Assembly (NCBI GenBank): GCA_018898235.1
Contig: JAHIJU010000484.1
Location: 1-6,429, forward strand
Length of the DNA stretch: 6,429 nucleotides
Direction: 5' to 3'
Origin: Actinomycetota bacterium
Lineage (GTDB): Bacteria; Actinomycetota; Actinomycetes; Actinomycetales; Cellulomonadaceae
The notes under the pieces were generated by a model. The model made no database searches and had not been told where the DNA came from. It saw only the letters and a program-made list of their open reading frames with translations. This document shows positions 4,850 through 6,429 of the stretch, piece by piece. Within the stretch, counting starts at the first letter, position 1, and every line of letters begins with the position of its first letter. The translations under genes and the position numbers were made by a program.

Positions 4850-6330
4850 CCGCCCCCCTGGTCCTGCGTCGGGCCCGGCTGCTGGGGTCCACCGCACCGG
4901 TGGACCTGCTGCTGGCCGACGGGCGGGTGACGGCGGTCGGGTCCGCTGCGGTCCGCGGGACTGGTGCGGGCGTCGGGGCCGATGCGGTCGGCGTCGAGCA
5001 CATCGACCTCGACGGCCGCTGGGTGCTGCCGGGGCTGTGGGACCAGCACGTGCACGTGACCCAGTGGGCGCTGGCCCGCACCCGGCTCGACCTGGCCGAG
5101 GCCCGGTCCGCCCCGCACGCGGTGAGCCTGGTCGCCGAACGGCTCGCGCACCGACCGCCCGCACCCGGCACCGCCCTCGTCGGACGCGGGTTCCGCGATG
5201 CGCTGTGGCCGGACGTGCCGAGCGCCGCACTGCTCGACGCGGCGGTGGGCGGGGTCCCCGTCGTGCTGGTCGCGGCCGATCTGCACTGCGCCTGGGCCTC
5301 GACGGCCGGTCTCGCGTTCCTCGGTGCGCAGGGGCATCCGACGGGTGTGCTGCGTGAGCGCGAGTGGATGGGCGTCATGGGCGCCCTCGACCAGGTGAGC
5401 GACCAGGTGGCCGATGCCGCCGTGGCCGAGGCCCTGACGGCCGCTGCGGCCCGTGGCGTCGTCGGGCTGGTCGATGTGGAGATCGCCGACAACGTCGCGG
5501 TCTGGCGCCGGCGGCCGGTCCCCGCGGTCCAGGTGCGCGCCGGGGTCTGGGAGCAGTACCTGGACCGGGTGGTGCACGACGACCTGGCCACGGGCGACCG
5601 GTTGGCGCCGCGGGTGACCCAGGGTCCGCTCAAGGTGATCGTCGACGGATCGCTCAACACCCGCACCGCCTGGTGCCGCGACCCCTACCCCGGCACGGGC
5701 GACCACGGCGTGCTCTCGGTGCCGCCCGAGCACCTGCGGGTCCTGCTGGCCTCGGCCACCCGGCACGGGCTGTCGGTGATGGTGCACGCCATCGGCGACG
5801 CCGCGCTCGACGTGGCGCTCGACGCGATCGAGGCCGCGGGCGCGCACGGCTCGGTCGAGCACGTCCAGCTGCTGGCGCCCGGGCAGGCCTCGCGGCTGGC
5901 GCGGCTCGGACTGGTCGCCGGGGTGCAGCCGCGGCACCTGGTCGACGACCGCGACGTCACCGACCGGGTCTGGGCCGACCGGACGGACCGGGTCTACGCC
6001 TACCGCACGCTGCACGAGGCGGGGGTGCCGTTGGCCTTCGGGTCCGACGCCCCGGTCGCATCCCTCGACCCATGGTCGGCGCTCGACGCGGCGGTCTGGC
6101 GCACCGGCGACGACCGCGCCCCCTGGCACGGCGAGCAGCGCCTCGACGTGCGCACCGCGCTGGCCGCGAGCATCGACGGCGCGGCCCTCGACCTGCCGGT
6201 CGGCGCACGGGCCGACCTCGTGGTGCTCGACGACGACCCGCTGACCGCGGCGACCGCACCGGGCGGGCTCAGCGCGGTCCGGGTCTCCGGGACGCTCATC
6301 GGAGGGGCCTGGACCAGCCCGCTGAGCTGA
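4846..6330 (+). CDS. YtcJ-like metal-dependent amidohydrolase (amidohydrolase family 3)
   Basis: The 494-residue protein has the two-part layout of the YtcJ/N-substituted-formamide-deformylase group. A small beta-sandwich is built from both ends (residues 1-60 and about 450-490, ending in ARADLVVLDDDPL, 454-466) around a metal-binding TIM barrel. Putative metal ligands are all present: H68 and H70 in DQHVH, K263 in PLKVIVDGSLNTRT (the bridging, possibly carboxylated Lys), H314 in VMVHAIGDAAL, H339 in SVEHVQ and D401 in FGSDAPV. It should therefore be an active cytosolic hydrolase of C-N bonds, but the substrate cannot be read from sequence. Residues 33-50 form an Ala/Gly/Val-rich loop in the N-terminal sandwich. 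GTG at 4846 overlaps the purC stop by 4 bp with no separate promoter or clear Shine-Dalgarno sequence, so co-transcription and translational coupling with purC are inferred. Alternatives are other deacylases or imidazolonepropionase-like enzymes of the same superfamily. Confidence 0.9.
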   Translation: MTAPLVLRRARLLGSTAPVDLLLADGRVTAVGSAAVRGTGAGVGADAVGVEHIDLDGRWVLPGLWDQHVHVTQWALARTRLDLAEARSAPHAVSLVAERLAHRPPAPGTALVGRGFRDALWPDVPSAALLDAAVGGVPVVLVAADLHCAWASTAGLAFLGAQGHPTGVLREREWMGVMGALDQVSDQVADAAVAEALTAAAARGVVGLVDVEIADNVAVWRRRPVPAVQVRAGVWEQYLDRVVHDDLATGDRLAPRVTQGPLKVIVDGSLNTRTAWCRDPYPGTGDHGVLSVPPEHLRVLLASATRHGLSVMVHAIGDAALDVALDAIEAAGAHGSVEHVQLLAPGQASRLARLGLVAGVQPRHLVDDRDVTDRVWADRTDRVYAYRTLHEAGVPLAFGSDAPVASLDPWSALDAAVWRTGDDRAPWHGEQRLDVRTALAASIDGAALDLPVGARADLVVLDDDPLTAATAPGGLSAVRVSGTLIGGAWTSPLS

Positions 6331-6342
6331 AGCCGCCAGCTG

Positions 6343-6393
6343 AGCCCCCGCTCCCCCGCCCCTCGCGCTCGCGCCCGCGCGCCCGCCCGCCCG
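6343..6393 (-). other. C-rich spacer; G-quadruplex-forming motif on the minus strand
   Basis: After the last stop, the plus strand is almost pure C/G with C-runs at 6345-6349, 6353-6357, 6359-6362, 6374-6376, 6382-6384, 6386-6388 and 6390-6392. On the minus strand the last four read GGGCGGGCGGG, then CGCGC, then GGG, which fits the G3N1-7 quadruplex rule. The other three are runs of four or five G. No gene or clear terminator hairpin is seen in 6331-6429. A quadruplex or i-motif is inferred from pattern only. Confidence 0.45.
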
Positions 6394-6413
6394 CTGCGAC
6401 CCTGCTGCGACCC
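6393..6413 (+). repeat. Short near-tandem repeat
   Basis: GCTGCGACCC occurs at 6393-6402 and 6404-6413, separated by one T. It sits directly after the C-rich tract near the window edge. It could be replication slippage or the start of a structured intergenic element that continues beyond the window; two copies alone say little. Confidence 0.5.
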
Positions 6414-6429
6414 CGTCATCGCGCAGCCC

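Noticed and set aside
4669..6129. Long minus-strand open frame opposite the amidohydrolase gene (486 codons)
   Set aside because: It is the same kind of antisense shadow, of low complexity; the plus-strand protein has a complete metal-ligand set.
6325..6341. AGCTG/CAGCT stem across the amidohydrolase stop
   Set aside because: A 5-bp stem with a 7-nt loop and no extension is not distinguishable from chance.
6000..6419. Minus-strand frame entering from the right edge
   Set aside because: The composition is Ser/Arg/Ala shadow of the amidohydrolase gene plus the C-rich spacer, with no recognisable domain.
1..6429. CRISPR array, transposon ends, phage genes, toxin-antitoxin or defence genes, tRNA/rRNA
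   Set aside because: None is visible on either strand; the window is ordinary core metabolism apart from the points listed.

Overview
This window is a high-GC actinobacterial chromosome segment. Gene content and protein style point to the Pseudonocardiaceae, with Pseudonocardia the best guess, although I could not search a database. The reasons are very high G+C (about 76% in hand-counted purD lines), GTG starts, weak Shine-Dalgarno sequences, TANNNT -10 elements almost touching start codons, a GTP-type PEP carboxykinase, and a mycothiol-nitroreductase-like DsbA-family protein. This is mostly housekeeping metabolism on the plus strand. I see no mobile element, phage, CRISPR, tRNA or rRNA.

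Layout. Positions 1-471 hold the C-terminal end of GTP-dependent phosphoenolpyruvate carboxykinase (pckG). It converges on a minus-strand DsbA-family gene (514-1128). The two share a long GC-rich hairpin with a UUCG loop that even includes the minus-strand stop codon. A 53-bp spacer then separates the DsbA-like gene from a divergent plus-strand gene for a small two-helix membrane protein with a PH-like domain (1182-1664). Both genes have a TANNNT element exactly 6 nt before ATG, as expected of leaderless transcripts.

The right two thirds is two gene pairs. purD (1754-3100) overlaps ddaH (3097-3867) by 4 bp (ATGA). After a 76-bp spacer, purC (3944-4849) overlaps a YtcJ-like amidohydrolase gene (4846-6330) by 4 bp (GTGA). 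purD and purC act in de novo IMP synthesis (GAR synthetase and SAICAR synthetase). DdaH hydrolyses dimethylarginine to citrulline and dimethylamine, and the amidohydrolase's substrate is unknown. Each purine gene is therefore directly followed by a C-N hydrolase gene with a stop/start overlap. The last 99 bp are a C-rich spacer that could form a G-quadruplex on the minus strand.

No clearly new multi-gene system is visible. The points most worth a second look are the 31-residue extra PurD tail, whose opposite strand reads like a membrane helix; the two purine/hydrolase overlaps; the shared TAGnnTCG start-site motif; and the CPFA (not CPWC) active site of the nitroreductase-like protein.
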